From: Microbacterium sulfonylureivorans
Lineage (GTDB): Bacteria > Actinomycetota > Actinomycetes > Actinomycetales > Microbacteriaceae
NCBI RefSeq assembly: GCF_003999995.1
Contig: NZ_RJAD01000003.1
Span: 430,361-494,360 of the forward strand
Reading direction: 5' to 3'
DNA length: 64,000 nucleotides
Each line of letters opens with the position of its first letter. Within the stretch, counting starts at the first letter, position 1. Below are positions 28,261 through 38,287 of this stretch, piece by piece. Below the pieces are notes generated by a model. It was not told where the DNA came from and made no database searches. It was given only the letters and a program-made list of their open reading frames with translations. Position numbers and translations under genes: made by a program.

Positions 28261-30777
28261 TCACGCGTCCGCGCCGTGCTCGACGTCCGCCGCCCCGACG
28301 ATGATCGGGATCGACGAGGTCACCGTCGGCACGGAGGCCGAGAGGTACGAGCCGTCCTCGCGCCGCACGTCGGTGAGCTGGCCGAGCGTCGGCCGGCCCG
28401 GGATGACATGGCCCTGCCCGTCGAGCGGCACCGAGACCGTCTCCCCCGCGCCGACGACGTAGCCCATGCCGCGCACGCTGAAGCCGACCGGATCGCCGTC
28501 CGATGCCGCGACCGTCAGCTCGTCGCGCGTGATCGTGATCTGCAGCCGCGTGCCGTGCCAGTGGAGCACGAACGAGAGCTCGGGCCAGTCCGCGGGCAGG
28601 CGCGGGTCGAACGACAGCTCGCCGAAATGGTCGCGCATGCCGCCGAAGCCCGCCACGAGCGCCGTCCAGACCCCGCCCGCGGAGGCGACGTGGACGCCGT
28701 CGGAGGCGTTGTGGTGGAGGTCGGCGAGGTCGACGAAGATCGACTGCCGGAAGTACTCCAGCGCGAGGTCCTGGTAGCCGACCTCGGCGGCCAGGATCGC
28801 CTGCACCACCGCCGACAGCGTCGAGTCGCCGGTGGTCAGCGGGTCGTAGTACTCGAAGTCGGCGAGCTTGTCCTCGTCGGAGAAGTGGTTGCCCTGCAGG
28901 AACAGCGCGAGCACGACATCCGCCTGCTTGAGCACCTGGTAGCGGTAGATCACCAGCGGGTGGAAGTGCAGCAGCAGCGGCCGCTTGTCGGGCGGCGTGT
29001 TCTCGAGGTCCCAGATCTCCCGCTCGAGGAACACATGATCCTGCGGGTGGATGCCGAGCGCCGGGCTGAACGGGATGTGCATCGCCTCGGCGGCCTTCTC
29101 CCACCCCTCGGGCTCGGCCGGGTCGAGACCGAGGCGGTCGACCATCTTGCGATAGACCTCGCCGTCGACCTCGGCCATCTCGCGCACCGTGCGGGCGGCG
29201 AAGCGGAGGTTGAAGCGCGCCATGACGTTCGTGAACAGGTTGTCGTTGACGACGGTCGTGTACTCGTCGGGGCCCGTGACGCCGTGGATGTGGAAGCTCT
29301 CCTCCCCCGCGCCGTCGACGGTGCGCCAGAAGCCGAGCGTGGCCCACAGGCGTGCGGTCTCGACGGCGATGTCGACGCCCTCGCGGTAGAGGAACTCGCT
29401 GTCGCCCGTCGCCCGGATGTACTTCGCGAGCGCGAAGCTGACGTCGGCGTTGATGTGGTACTGCGCGGTTCCGGCCGCGTAGTAGGCGGATGCCTCTTCC
29501 CCGTTGATCGTCCGCCAGGGGAAGAGCGCGCCGTGCTCGTTGAGCTGGAACGCGCGCTTGCGGGCGGCGGGAAGCATCAGGTACCGCATGCGCAGGGCAT
29601 TGCGGGCCCAGAGCGGCGTCGTGTACGCCAGGAACGGCAGGACGTAGATCTCGGTGTCCCAGAAGTAGTGGCCGCTGTAGCCCGAGCCGGTCATGCCCTT
29701 GGCGGGAACGCCCTGTCCGTCGGCGCGGGCGGACGCCTGCGCGAGCTGGAAGAGGCACCACCGCGTCGCCTGCTGCAGGTCGTCGTGTCCGCCGATCCGC
29801 ACGTCCGAGCGTTCCCAGAAGCCGTCGAGCCAGGCGCGCTGCTCCACGTGCACCGCCTCGACGCCGACCGTCATGGCCCGGTCCAGGGTGCGCCGGCAGC
29901 GGTCGACGAGCTCTCGCGCCGGCACGCCGCGCGACGTGTGGTAGCTGACGAGCTTCGTCACCCGCACCGGCACACCGGCCTTCGCCTGCACGCGGAACAC
30001 GTTCTTGGCGATGTCGGGCTCGATGAGCGTGCGCGCGGTGTACGGGTTCTCGGTCTCGACGAGGTGGTCGGCGACGACGGCGATCGTCATGCCGGAATCG
30101 GTCACCCGGTACGACAGAGCAGAGCGCAGCCGGTCCTGCCAGTACTCCTGCGGCTGCAGCACGCGCTCCTGGATGCGGTCGGCCTTGCGCGGGTCGAACC
30201 CGGCCCGCTTCGGAGCGGTCGGCGTGCCGCCGTAGACGTCCTCGCCGTCCTGGCGGTTGAGGATCTGGCAGCTCACCGTGACGGGGGCGTCGGCATTCAG
30301 CACGGTGACGTCCACCGTCATGACGGAGAGGTGCTTCTCCTCGAACGACACCATCCGCTCGTACTCGATCCGCACGTCCTTGCCCGACGGCGTGGTCCAC
30401 AGCACGTGCCGGCGCAGCACACCGTCGCGCATGTCGAGAACGCGCTCGTACTCGCGCACATCGGCGACGTCGAGCGACAGCGGCTCGTCGTCGACGTACA
30501 CGCGCATGACCTTGGCGTCGGGCGCGTTGATGATCGTCTGGCCGACTTCGGCGAACCCGTACGCCTGCTCCGCGTGGCGGATCGGGAACGTCTCGTGGAA
30601 CCCGTTGATGAACGTGCCGTGCTCGTGCGCGTGCCGCCCTTCGGGGTGGTTCCCGCGCATGCCGAGGTAGCCGTTGCCGACGGCGAACAGGGTCTCGGTC
30701 ACCCCGGTGTCGTCGAGATCGAACTCCGTCTCGACGAGCCGCCAGGGATCGACGGGGAACCGGTCGCGATCGATCAT
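28261..30777 (-). CDS. GH65 family disaccharide phosphorylase
   Basis: 838 residues. Layout: N-terminal beta-sandwich (LFAVGNGYLGMRG near 31-42), alpha/alpha barrel from about 330 (KGMTGSGYSGHYFWDTEIY at 360-378, catalytic Glu505 in GVTGPDEY), and a C-terminal beta domain. These enzymes split maltose, trehalose, kojibiose or similar by inorganic phosphate, giving beta-glucose 1-phosphate; which disaccharide cannot be told by eye. The ATG overlaps the stop of the beta-phosphoglucomutase gene (ATGA), which handles exactly that product. The gene ends 43 bp before the dnaX start codon. Confidence 0.93.
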   Translation of the reverse strand: MIDRDRFPVDPWRLVETEFDLDDTGVTETLFAVGNGYLGMRGNHPEGRHAHEHGTFINGFHETFPIRHAEQAYGFAEVGQTIINAPDAKVMRVYVDDEPLSLDVADVREYERVLDMRDGVLRRHVLWTTPSGKDVRIEYERMVSFEEKHLSVMTVDVTVLNADAPVTVSCQILNRQDGEDVYGGTPTAPKRAGFDPRKADRIQERVLQPQEYWQDRLRSALSYRVTDSGMTIAVVADHLVETENPYTARTLIEPDIAKNVFRVQAKAGVPVRVTKLVSYHTSRGVPARELVDRCRRTLDRAMTVGVEAVHVEQRAWLDGFWERSDVRIGGHDDLQQATRWCLFQLAQASARADGQGVPAKGMTGSGYSGHYFWDTEIYVLPFLAYTTPLWARNALRMRYLMLPAARKRAFQLNEHGALFPWRTINGEEASAYYAAGTAQYHINADVSFALAKYIRATGDSEFLYREGVDIAVETARLWATLGFWRTVDGAGEESFHIHGVTGPDEYTTVVNDNLFTNVMARFNLRFAARTVREMAEVDGEVYRKMVDRLGLDPAEPEGWEKAAEAMHIPFSPALGIHPQDHVFLEREIWDLENTPPDKRPLLLHFHPLVIYRYQVLKQADVVLALFLQGNHFSDEDKLADFEYYDPLTTGDSTLSAVVQAILAAEVGYQDLALEYFRQSIFVDLADLHHNASDGVHVASAGGVWTALVAGFGGMRDHFGELSFDPRLPADWPELSFVLHWHGTRLQITITRDELTVAASDGDPVGFSVRGMGYVVGAGETVSVPLDGQGHVIPGRPTLGQLTDVRREDGSYLSASVPTVTSSIPIIVGAADVEHGADA

Positions 30778-31565
30778 GCGGTGCTCTCCTCGGTGCTGGT
30801 CGGTGATCCGGGGACGGAGGGGCCCGATGCCGCGCCGACTGCGGGCACGAGCTCGGCGAGGTCTTCGACGACGACGTGCGCGCCGGCATCGCGCAGCGCC
30901 TGGGCACCGGCGCCGCGGTCGACTCCGACGACGAGGCCGAAGCCCCCGGACGCGGCGGAGCGGACCCCGCTCAGCGCGTCCTCGACGGCGGCGCTGCGCG
31001 CGGGATCGACCCCGATCATCCGCGCGGCCTCGACGAACACGTCGGGCGCGGGCTTGGAGGCGAGGTGGTCGCGCTCGGCGATGACGCCGTCCATGACGAC
31101 GCGGAACCGATCGCGGATGCCCGCCACGGCGAGGACCTCCTCGGCGTTCTTCGAGCTCGACACGACGGCCACCTCGGTCCCCGCTGCGGCGAGCGCGTCG
31201 AGCAGGGCGAGCGAACCGGGGTACGGGGCGATGCCCTCGTCGCGGAGCACCTTCTCGAACACGACGTTCTTGCGGTTGCCGATGCCGCACACGGTGTCGG
31301 CGGTCACCGGATCGGACGGGTCGCCCCACGGCACCTCGACGTCGCGCGAGCGCAGCAGGCCGGCGACGCCGTCGTAGCGCTTCTTGCCGTCGAGGTGGTC
31401 GAAGTAGTCCCGCTCCGTATAGGGCGGTGCGATGCCCCACGAGGCGAAGAGCTCCTCGAACATCGTCTGCCAGGCGTGCATGTGCACTTCGGCGGTGGGA
31501 GTGAGGACGCCGTCCAGATCGAACAGGACGGCGTCGTAGGCGGTCAGATCGGGCAGGGCGTCCAT
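30774..31565 (-). CDS. Beta-phosphoglucomutase-like HAD hydrolase
   Basis: 263 residues. Converts beta-glucose 1-phosphate to glucose 6-phosphate if it acts as the context implies. HAD motifs: LFDLDGVLTPT with Asp16/Asp18, VVSSSKN, KPAPDVFVEAA (motif III Lys) and VEDALSGVRSA (motif IV). The long cap (about 25-130) with a DGKKRYDG segment is typical of trehalose/kojibiose phosphorylase partners. ATG 31565 has GGAGG 5 nt upstream. It is 29 bp after ackA and overlaps the GH65 gene, making a two-enzyme phosphorolytic module. Confidence 0.9.
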   Translation of the reverse strand: MDALPDLTAYDAVLFDLDGVLTPTAEVHMHAWQTMFEELFASWGIAPPYTERDYFDHLDGKKRYDGVAGLLRSRDVEVPWGDPSDPVTADTVCGIGNRKNVVFEKVLRDEGIAPYPGSLALLDALAAAGTEVAVVSSSKNAEEVLAVAGIRDRFRVVMDGVIAERDHLASKPAPDVFVEAARMIGVDPARSAAVEDALSGVRSAASGGFGLVVGVDRGAGAQALRDAGAHVVVEDLAELVPAVGAASGPSVPGSPTSTEESTA

Positions 31566-31594
31566 GGGCACCTCCAAAGGGTAGCGACGGCAGG

Positions 31595-32827
31595 TTACGA
31601 GCGCGCGACGCTCAGGGTCTGGCGGGCGATCTCGAGCTCCTCGTCGGTCGGGACGACGAGGACCGTGACGGCCGAGGCATCCGTCGAGATGATCCGGATG
31701 CCGCGGCCCGGCGCGAGATTGCGCTCGTGATCGATCTCCACCCCGGCGAAGCCGAGGGTCTCCAGCGCCGCGGAGCGCACCAGCGGAGCGTTCTCGCCGA
31801 CGCCGGCGGTGAACGAGATCACGTCGGCGCCGCCGAGTTGCGCGAGGTACGCACCGGCGTAGGCGCGCAGGCGGTGGACGTAGACCTCGTAGGCGAGGAG
31901 GGCCTGCTCGTCGCCGTCCGCGATGGCCGAGCGGATGTCGCGGAGGTCCGAGGATCCCGCGAGCCCGAGCATCCCGCTCCGCTTGTTGAGGAGATCGTCG
32001 AGGTCGTCGATCGACATGCCCTCGCGGCGCGCGAGATGGAACAGGACGGCCGGGTCGAGGTCGCCCGAGCGCGTGCCCATCACGAGCCCCTCGAGCGGGG
32101 TGAACCCCATCGACGTCTCGACCGACCGGCCGCCGTCGATCGCGGTCGCGGACGCGCCGTTGCCGAGGTGGAAGACGATCTGCCTCAGATCTTCGAGCGG
32201 GCGCCCGAGGAACGCGGCCGCCGCCTCGCTGACGAACTTGTGCGAGGTGCCGTGGAACCCGTACCGGCGGATGCGGTGGGATGCCGCGATCCCCGCGTCG
32301 ATCGCGTAGGTGTACACGTGCGGAGCGAGGGTCTGATGGAACGCCGTGTCGAACACCGCGACGTGCGGCACGTCGGGGAACGCCTTCTTCGCCGCGACGA
32401 TGCCGGCGAGGTTCGCGGGATTGTGGAGCGGCGCGAGGACGGAGAGCTCGTCGATGTTGATCTCGACGAGGGGCGTGATCAGGGTCGGCTCGAAGAACCG
32501 GGCGCCGCCGTGCACGACGCGGTGCCCGACGGCCACGGGAGGCCGGTCGGCGAGGGCGGGGCCGTCGGAGGCGAACGCGTCGAGCATGACCTGGAACCCG
32601 GCCGTGTGGTCGAGGATCGGCAGCTCGCGCGTGTGAGTGGCGTTCAGCATGGTCGGCGCCGGGCCGTCCGACGGCGGCGCGACCACGGTGTGCGTCGCGC
32701 GGCCCATCGGCTCGCCGATGCGCTCGACCAGCCCCGAGGCGAGGGTGGACTCGCCCTCCATGTCGATCAGCTGATACTTGAACGACGACGAGCCGGAGTT
32801 GACGACCAGGACGAGCGACACCGTCAT
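31595..32827 (-). CDS. ackA: Acetate kinase
   Basis: 410 residues. Interconverts acetyl phosphate + ADP and acetate + ATP. Seen: VLVVNSGSSSFKYQL at the N-terminus (Asn and Ser of the phosphate site), GHRVVHGG (substrate Arg/His), FDTAFHQTL, FHGTSHKFV, HLGNGASA and the GVGENAPLVR motif near the C-terminus. The ATG overlaps the pta stop codon (ATGA), so pta and ackA are coupled. Confidence 0.97.
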   Translation of the reverse strand: MTVSLVLVVNSGSSSFKYQLIDMEGESTLASGLVERIGEPMGRATHTVVAPPSDGPAPTMLNATHTRELPILDHTAGFQVMLDAFASDGPALADRPPVAVGHRVVHGGARFFEPTLITPLVEINIDELSVLAPLHNPANLAGIVAAKKAFPDVPHVAVFDTAFHQTLAPHVYTYAIDAGIAASHRIRRYGFHGTSHKFVSEAAAAFLGRPLEDLRQIVFHLGNGASATAIDGGRSVETSMGFTPLEGLVMGTRSGDLDPAVLFHLARREGMSIDDLDDLLNKRSGMLGLAGSSDLRDIRSAIADGDEQALLAYEVYVHRLRAYAGAYLAQLGGADVISFTAGVGENAPLVRSAALETLGFAGVEIDHERNLAPGRGIRIISTDASAVTVLVVPTDEELEIARQTLSVARS

Positions 32828-34959
32828 TCTCCCTGCGCCTGGATCGCCGTGATCGCGATCGTGTTCACAATGTCGTCCACCAGCGCGCCGCGCGAGAGGT
32901 CGTTGATCGGCTTGTTGAGGCCCTGCAGCACGGGTCCGATCGCCACGGCGCCGGCCGACCGCTGGACGGCCTTGTAGGTGTTGTTGCCCGTGTTGAGGTC
33001 GGGGAACACGAACACCGTCGCGCGACCCGCCACCTCGGAACCCGGCATCTTCGCCGCGGCGACCGCGGCGTCGGCGGCGGCGTCGTACTGGATCGGGCCC
33101 TCCACCAGGAGCTCGGGCGCCCGCTCGCGCACGAGGGCCGTGGCATCCCTGACCTTCTCCACCTCGGCGCCCGAGCCCGACTCCCCGGTCGAGTACGACA
33201 GCATCGCGACGCGCGGGTCGATCCCGAACTGCGCGGCGGTGGCCGCCGAGGAGATCGCGATGTCGGCGAGCTGCTCGGACGTCGGATCCGGGATCACAGC
33301 GCAGTCGCCGTAGACGAGCACACGATCGGCGAGCGCCATGAGGAAGACGCTCGACACGACCGAGACCCCCGGCTTCGTCTTGATGATCTCGAACGCCGGC
33401 CGGATCGTGTGCGCCGTCGTGTGCGCGGCGCCCGAGACCATGCCGTCGGCGAGACCCAGGTGCACCATCATCGTGCCGAAGTACGAGACATCCGTCACGG
33501 TGTCGGCGGCCTGCGACAGCGTGACGCCCTTGTGCGCGCGCAGCCGGGCGTACTCCTCGGCGAACTTGTGGACGTGCACCGCGTCGAGGGGCGACAGCAC
33601 CTCGGCGCCCTGGATGTCGATGCCGAGCTCGATCGCCCGGGCGCGCACCTCGAAGGGCTCACCGAGGATCGTCAGGTCGGCGATGCCGCGCTTGAGCACC
33701 GTCGCTGCGGCTCGCAGCACGCGGTCGTCATCGCCCTCCGGCAGAACGATCCGCTTGCGCTGCGCGCGGGCGCGCTCGATCAGCTGGAACTCGAACATGA
33801 GCGGCGTCACCACGGTCGCGCGCGCGACGCCGAACGCCGCGAGCAGCTCGTCGGTGTCGACGCTCTGCTCGAAGATCGCGAGCGCCGTGTCGTAGCGGCG
33901 CTGCGAGTCGGCCGCGAGCCGGCCGCGCGTGCCCATGATGCGCGCGGCGGTCTCGTACGTGCCGAGGTCGGTCGTGATGATCGGGACGTTGGAGCCGAGT
34001 CCGTCGAGGAGGCGCGTGATCGGCTCGGGCAGCTCGAAGCCGCCGTTGAGGACGATGCCCGAGATCGACGGGAACGTGCCCGACGCGTTCGCGAGCAGCG
34101 TCGCGAGCAGCACCTCGGAGCGGTCGGCGGGGATGACGACGACCGCGCCCTCGAGCAGGCGCGGCAGCACGTTGACCATCGACATGCCTGCGACGACGAC
34201 CCCCAGCGCCTCCCGGGTGAGCCGGTCCGGGTCGCCCGAGAGCAGCTCGCCCCCGACCGAGCGCATGATCCCGCGCATCGACGGGGCGACGAGGAAGCGG
34301 TCCTCGGGGATCGCCCACACCGGCACATCGGCCTTCTCGGGCGGGACGGACGCCTGGACCGAGCGGCGGATCGCGGCGATCGTCTCGTCGGCATCGGCCG
34401 GTTCGGCGCGGTTCGCGACGACGGCGAAGAGCTCGGCCCGGCCGTGGGCGAGCTCCGTGAGCGCGAGGTCGGCGATCTGCCCCATCTCGGCGGACGTGCG
34501 CGGGAGCGACGAGCCCAGCTGCTCGGGCTGCGTCTGGCTCTGGGCCGAGCGACCGCCCAGCACGAGGAGCACCGGGGCGCCGAGGTTCGCGGCGATCCGG
34601 GCGTTGTACGCGAGCTCGGCGGGGCTGCCGACGTCGGTGTAGTCGCTCCCGAGGATCACGACGGCGTCGCACTGCGCCTCGACGGCCTTGTAGCGCTCGA
34701 CGATCACGGCGAGCGCGGCATCCGGATCGTGGCGCACGTCGTCGTAGGTGACGCCGATGCACTCGTCGTACGGCAGGTCGACGCCGTCGTGGTCGAGCAG
34801 CATCTCGAGCACGTAGTCGGGCTCGACGGTGGAGCGCGCGATCGCGCGGAACACGCCCACGCGGGGAGTGGCGTGGCTCAGTGCATCGAGCACACCGAGC
34901 GCGACCGTGGACTTCCCCGAGTGGCCTTCCGCCGACGTGATGAAGATGCTGTGCGCCAC
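32824..34959 (-). CDS. pta: Phosphate acetyltransferase
   Basis: 711 residues, the long form. Transfers acetyl between CoA and phosphate. N-terminal P-loop-like domain (ITSAEGHSGKST near 8-19) and DRTGG-type region, then the catalytic PTA domain from about 380 (KRIVLPEGDDDRVLRAA, GMVSGAAHTTAHTIRPA, YSTGESGSG, NTGNNTYKAVQR). GTG start with a TAGGCT box 6 nt upstream, leaderless. First gene of a probable pta-ackA-pgm-GH65 transcription unit. Confidence 0.97.
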   Translation of the reverse strand: MAHSIFITSAEGHSGKSTVALGVLDALSHATPRVGVFRAIARSTVEPDYVLEMLLDHDGVDLPYDECIGVTYDDVRHDPDAALAVIVERYKAVEAQCDAVVILGSDYTDVGSPAELAYNARIAANLGAPVLLVLGGRSAQSQTQPEQLGSSLPRTSAEMGQIADLALTELAHGRAELFAVVANRAEPADADETIAAIRRSVQASVPPEKADVPVWAIPEDRFLVAPSMRGIMRSVGGELLSGDPDRLTREALGVVVAGMSMVNVLPRLLEGAVVVIPADRSEVLLATLLANASGTFPSISGIVLNGGFELPEPITRLLDGLGSNVPIITTDLGTYETAARIMGTRGRLAADSQRRYDTALAIFEQSVDTDELLAAFGVARATVVTPLMFEFQLIERARAQRKRIVLPEGDDDRVLRAAATVLKRGIADLTILGEPFEVRARAIELGIDIQGAEVLSPLDAVHVHKFAEEYARLRAHKGVTLSQAADTVTDVSYFGTMMVHLGLADGMVSGAAHTTAHTIRPAFEIIKTKPGVSVVSSVFLMALADRVLVYGDCAVIPDPTSEQLADIAISSAATAAQFGIDPRVAMLSYSTGESGSGAEVEKVRDATALVRERAPELLVEGPIQYDAAADAAVAAAKMPGSEVAGRATVFVFPDLNTGNNTYKAVQRSAGAVAIGPVLQGLNKPINDLSRGALVDDIVNTIAITAIQAQGE

Positions 34960-34965
34960 GCGTCC

Positions 34966-34971
34966 AGCCTA
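34966..34971 (-). promoter_or_regulatory. -10 box of pta, leaderless
   Basis: TAGGCT on the minus strand, 6 nt before the GTG start of pta. The divergent nudK gene uses the same box. Confidence 0.5.
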
Positions 34972-35037
34972 TGGGCGGCAGGATGCCCCGGCCAGGCGAC
35001 GGCCGTTCGCACAGCAAGCCCATAGCGGCGGCCGGGC

Positions 35038-35043
35038 TAGGCT
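35038..35043 (+). promoter_or_regulatory. -10 box of nudK, leaderless
   Basis: TAGGCT followed by 7 nt and the ATG at 35051. Confidence 0.5.
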
Positions 35044-35050
35044 CACCCGC

Positions 35051-35749
35051 ATGAGCGCCCCTCGCCCCGGCATCGACGTGCCAGATCACCGCGGCCGCAC
35101 GGGACTGGATCAGGAGGGGCGCGCGCTCGACCGCAACCCCGACGTGAGGGTGACGGATGTGGAGCTCCTCGCTGCGGGATGGCATGTGCTGCGACGCACG
35201 ACGCTGGAGTACCGCGCCCCCTCGGGCGAGTGGGAGACGCAGCAGCGCGAGACCTACGACCGCGGCAACGGCGCCACGGTCCTGCTGTACGACCCGGCAC
35301 GGCGCACGGTGCTGCTCACGCGGCAGTTCCGCTACCCCGTCTACGTCAACGGGCATCCCGACGGGATGCTGGTCGAGACCGCCGCCGGCCTGCTCGACGA
35401 GGACGACGCGGCCACGGCCATCCGGCGCGAGGCCGCCGAGGAGACCGGTGTCGAGATCGGCGAGCTCGAGCACGTCTGGGACGTGTTCATGAGCCCCGGG
35501 TCCGTGACCGAGCGCATCCACTTCTTCGCCGCGCCGTACGACGGCTCGACCCGCTCCGGCGAGAGCGGCGGACTCGCCGAGGAGGGCGAGCACATCGAGC
35601 TGCTCGAGCCCGACATCGAGGAGGCGCTCGGGATGATCCGCGACGGGCGCATCCAGGACGCCAAGACGATCATGCTGCTGCAGTGGGCGGTCCTGGACGG
35701 CCCCTTCGCGCACCGACGCGCGGATCGGGCATTCCGCCCGGAAGTTTAA
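35051..35749 (+). CDS. nudK: NudK-like Nudix hydrolase (GDP-mannose / ADP-sugar pyrophosphatase)
   Basis: 232 residues. Nudix box around residues 112-134 (REAAEETGV at the core, with AAGLLDEDD before it) followed by FMSPGSVTERIHFF and IELLEPDIEEALGMI, a pattern very close to enterobacterial NudK/YffH. That family cleaves GDP-mannose and related nucleotide sugars to a sugar phosphate and NMP. The usual Gly of the Nudix box is Ala112, as in NudK. Start set by the leaderless promoter. Divergent from pta; the SRP RNA gene points at its 3' end. Confidence 0.9.
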   Translation: MSAPRPGIDVPDHRGRTGLDQEGRALDRNPDVRVTDVELLAAGWHVLRRTTLEYRAPSGEWETQQRETYDRGNGATVLLYDPARRTVLLTRQFRYPVYVNGHPDGMLVETAAGLLDEDDAATAIRREAAEETGVEIGELEHVWDVFMSPGSVTERIHFFAAPYDGSTRSGESGGLAEEGEHIELLEPDIEEALGMIRDGRIQDAKTIMLLQWAVLDGPFAHRRADRAFRPEV

Positions 35750-35751
35750 GA

Positions 35752-35835
35752 CTCTCCGCGAACCCGGCAGAGCCTGGTTACCCTTGCTACGTTTCCGTCC
35801 TGGGGGAATTGGCCTGGATGCCGCCTCGCGGAGAG
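35752..35835 (-). ncRNA. ffs: Signal recognition particle RNA (small bacterial type)
   Basis: 84 nt on the minus strand, one long hairpin: CTCTCCGCGA pairs with TCGCGGAGAG, then GGCGGCA with TGCCGG. The apical core reads CCCAGGAC-GGAAAC-GTAGCAAGGG, matching the SRP Ffh-binding domain (AGG on one side, AGCA on the other, closed by a GGAAAC loop). It should bind Ffh to target membrane proteins. The ends are set by the stem; a few more nucleotides may be transcribed. Transcription runs toward the 3' end of nudK. Confidence 0.85.
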
Positions 35836-35843
35836 CTGACACC

Positions 35844-35849
35844 AGTCTA
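35844..35849 (-). promoter_or_regulatory. -10 box of ffs
   Basis: TAGACT on the minus strand, 8 nt before the first paired base of the SRP RNA. The tRNA-Pro promoter has the same hexamer. Confidence 0.5.
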
Positions 35850-35923
35850 ACCCGGTCGTGAGCGGTCGCCGACAGCGATGACCATGCAGTGATCTCCCAG
35901 GCCCGCGGCGGCCCGTCCGTTGT

Positions 35924-35929
35924 TACGAT
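35924..35929 (+). promoter_or_regulatory. -10 box upstream of the MoxR operon
   Basis: TACGAT with 6 nt to a GTG at 35936. That GTG opens a short reading frame, not the moxR frame, so the first codon of the transcript belongs to a leader peptide. Confidence 0.5.
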
Positions 35930-35935
35930 CAACGG

Positions 35936-36000
35936 GTGGGCGGGCGATGTGGCCCGCTTGACCGGCTCACCCGCCCGAACGGGCGGCCAGGGAGGGCGCG

Positions 36001-36004
<4 letters not shown>
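35936..36004 (+). CDS. Leaderless 22-codon upstream ORF coupled to the MoxR gene
   Basis: GTG start exactly 6 nt after a TACGAT box, 22 codons, stop TGA sharing bases with the MoxR ATG (ATGA at 36001-36004). The peptide begins MGGRCGPLDRL and is Arg/Gly/Pro-rich with a single Cys. It would be translated first and deliver ribosomes to the MoxR start, which also has its own GGGAGG. Whether it regulates or is only a coupling device is open. Evidence is positional only. Confidence 0.45.
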
Positions 36005-37005
<1,001 letters not shown>

Positions 37006-37039
37006 CGGCCGGCATGACCGGCGAGTGACGGAGATCCTG

Positions 37040-38287
37040 ATGAGACGCCTGTGGCCCCTGACCGTTCGCGGCACGGGCGCGCTCATCCTCGCGATCGCGT
37101 GCTTCGTGGTGGCGAACGAGTTCGGCATCGCGGAGCTGATGTACTTCGGAATCCTGCTGCTCGCGGTGATCGGGGCGAGCATCGCCTCGCTCTATCTGAC
37201 CCGTCGCTCCGACGTCGTGACCCGCTCGTTGGCGCCCGACGTCGTGACCGTCGGCCGCGACTCGACCGTGACCGTCCGGGTCGGCGTCCGCACGGCGGTC
37301 CCGACGCCTCCGGGCACCTGGCACGACACGCTCCCCAAGGGGCTTCGCGGCAAGGCGGACGGCGTCTTCCCGGCGCTCGGCTCGGGTCTCCGCGGCGGTG
37401 AGCGGGTCGTCGATCTGTCCTACTCGCTCACGGGCGCCCGGCGCGGCATCCACTCGATCGGCCCTTTGTCGGTGCGTTCGACCGACCCGTTCGGGCTCGC
37501 GCGGCGGCGGACGCTCTTCGGCGAGCGCACGCCCGTCACCGTCGCACCCGCCCTCGTCGACCTGCCCCCGCTCACCGACTTCGCGGGCGAGACCGGCGGC
37601 ACGCTCCACACCACCACGAATCAGCTCGGCCAGGGCGCCGACAATCTCGTCGCGCGCCCGTACGCGCCGGGCGACTCGATGCGCCGCATCCACTGGCGCG
37701 CGACCGCCCATCGCGACGAGCTGATGGTGCGTCAGGAGGAGCAGGAGTCCACCCCCGAGGCGAGCGTGGTGCTCGACCGCGGCGTGCTGCGTTGGGCGAC
37801 GGAGGCGATGCAGGCGCCGGGGACCGACCCGGGCTTCGAGGCGGCGGTGTCGGCCTGCGTGTCCGCTGTCGCCCGGCTCGTCCACGACGGCTACGCGGTC
37901 GAGGTCCTCGACTCCGACGGCACCCTGCTCGCCGAGCGCATCGACGGCGGAGACATGGCCGAGGTCGAAGGGATGCTCACCCACTTCGCCACGCTCACGG
38001 CACGGCGCGACGAAAGTCTCGCCCGGCTCACGCGACTGTTCGCGGGCGTCATGACCGGCCCGGTCATCGTCATCGTGGGGCGCTTCGACCCGTCCGATGC
38101 CGATGCGATCGCTCCGGTCGCTCATCACAGCACCCTGCCGATGCTGTTCTCCGTGTCTCCGATCGGAGACGCGCTCGATCGCGCCGCAGACCACGGCTGG
38201 CGGGTCGGCGCGATCGATCCGGACGGCGACCTGGCCGCGGCGTGGGGCAACGCCGTCGGGCGGGGGGTGAGCCATGTCGGCGCCTGA
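37040..38287 (+). CDS. DUF58 domain membrane protein
   Basis: 415 residues. Two N-terminal membrane helices (about 8-48), a beta-rich extracytoplasmic part, then the DUF58 motif RPYAPGDSMRRIHWRATAHR near 213-232 in a cytoplasmic von Willebrand-like domain. It works with the MoxR ATPase upstream. ATG 37040 is chosen since GGAG lies 6 nt upstream; a GTG five codons earlier is possible. It overlaps the next gene by 14 bp. Confidence 0.9.
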   Translation: MRRLWPLTVRGTGALILAIACFVVANEFGIAELMYFGILLLAVIGASIASLYLTRRSDVVTRSLAPDVVTVGRDSTVTVRVGVRTAVPTPPGTWHDTLPKGLRGKADGVFPALGSGLRGGERVVDLSYSLTGARRGIHSIGPLSVRSTDPFGLARRRTLFGERTPVTVAPALVDLPPLTDFAGETGGTLHTTTNQLGQGADNLVARPYAPGDSMRRIHWRATAHRDELMVRQEEQESTPEASVVLDRGVLRWATEAMQAPGTDPGFEAAVSACVSAVARLVHDGYAVEVLDSDGTLLAERIDGGDMAEVEGMLTHFATLTARRDESLARLTRLFAGVMTGPVIVIVGRFDPSDADAIAPVAHHSTLPMLFSVSPIGDALDRAADHGWRVGAIDPDGDLAAAWGNAVGRGVSHVGA

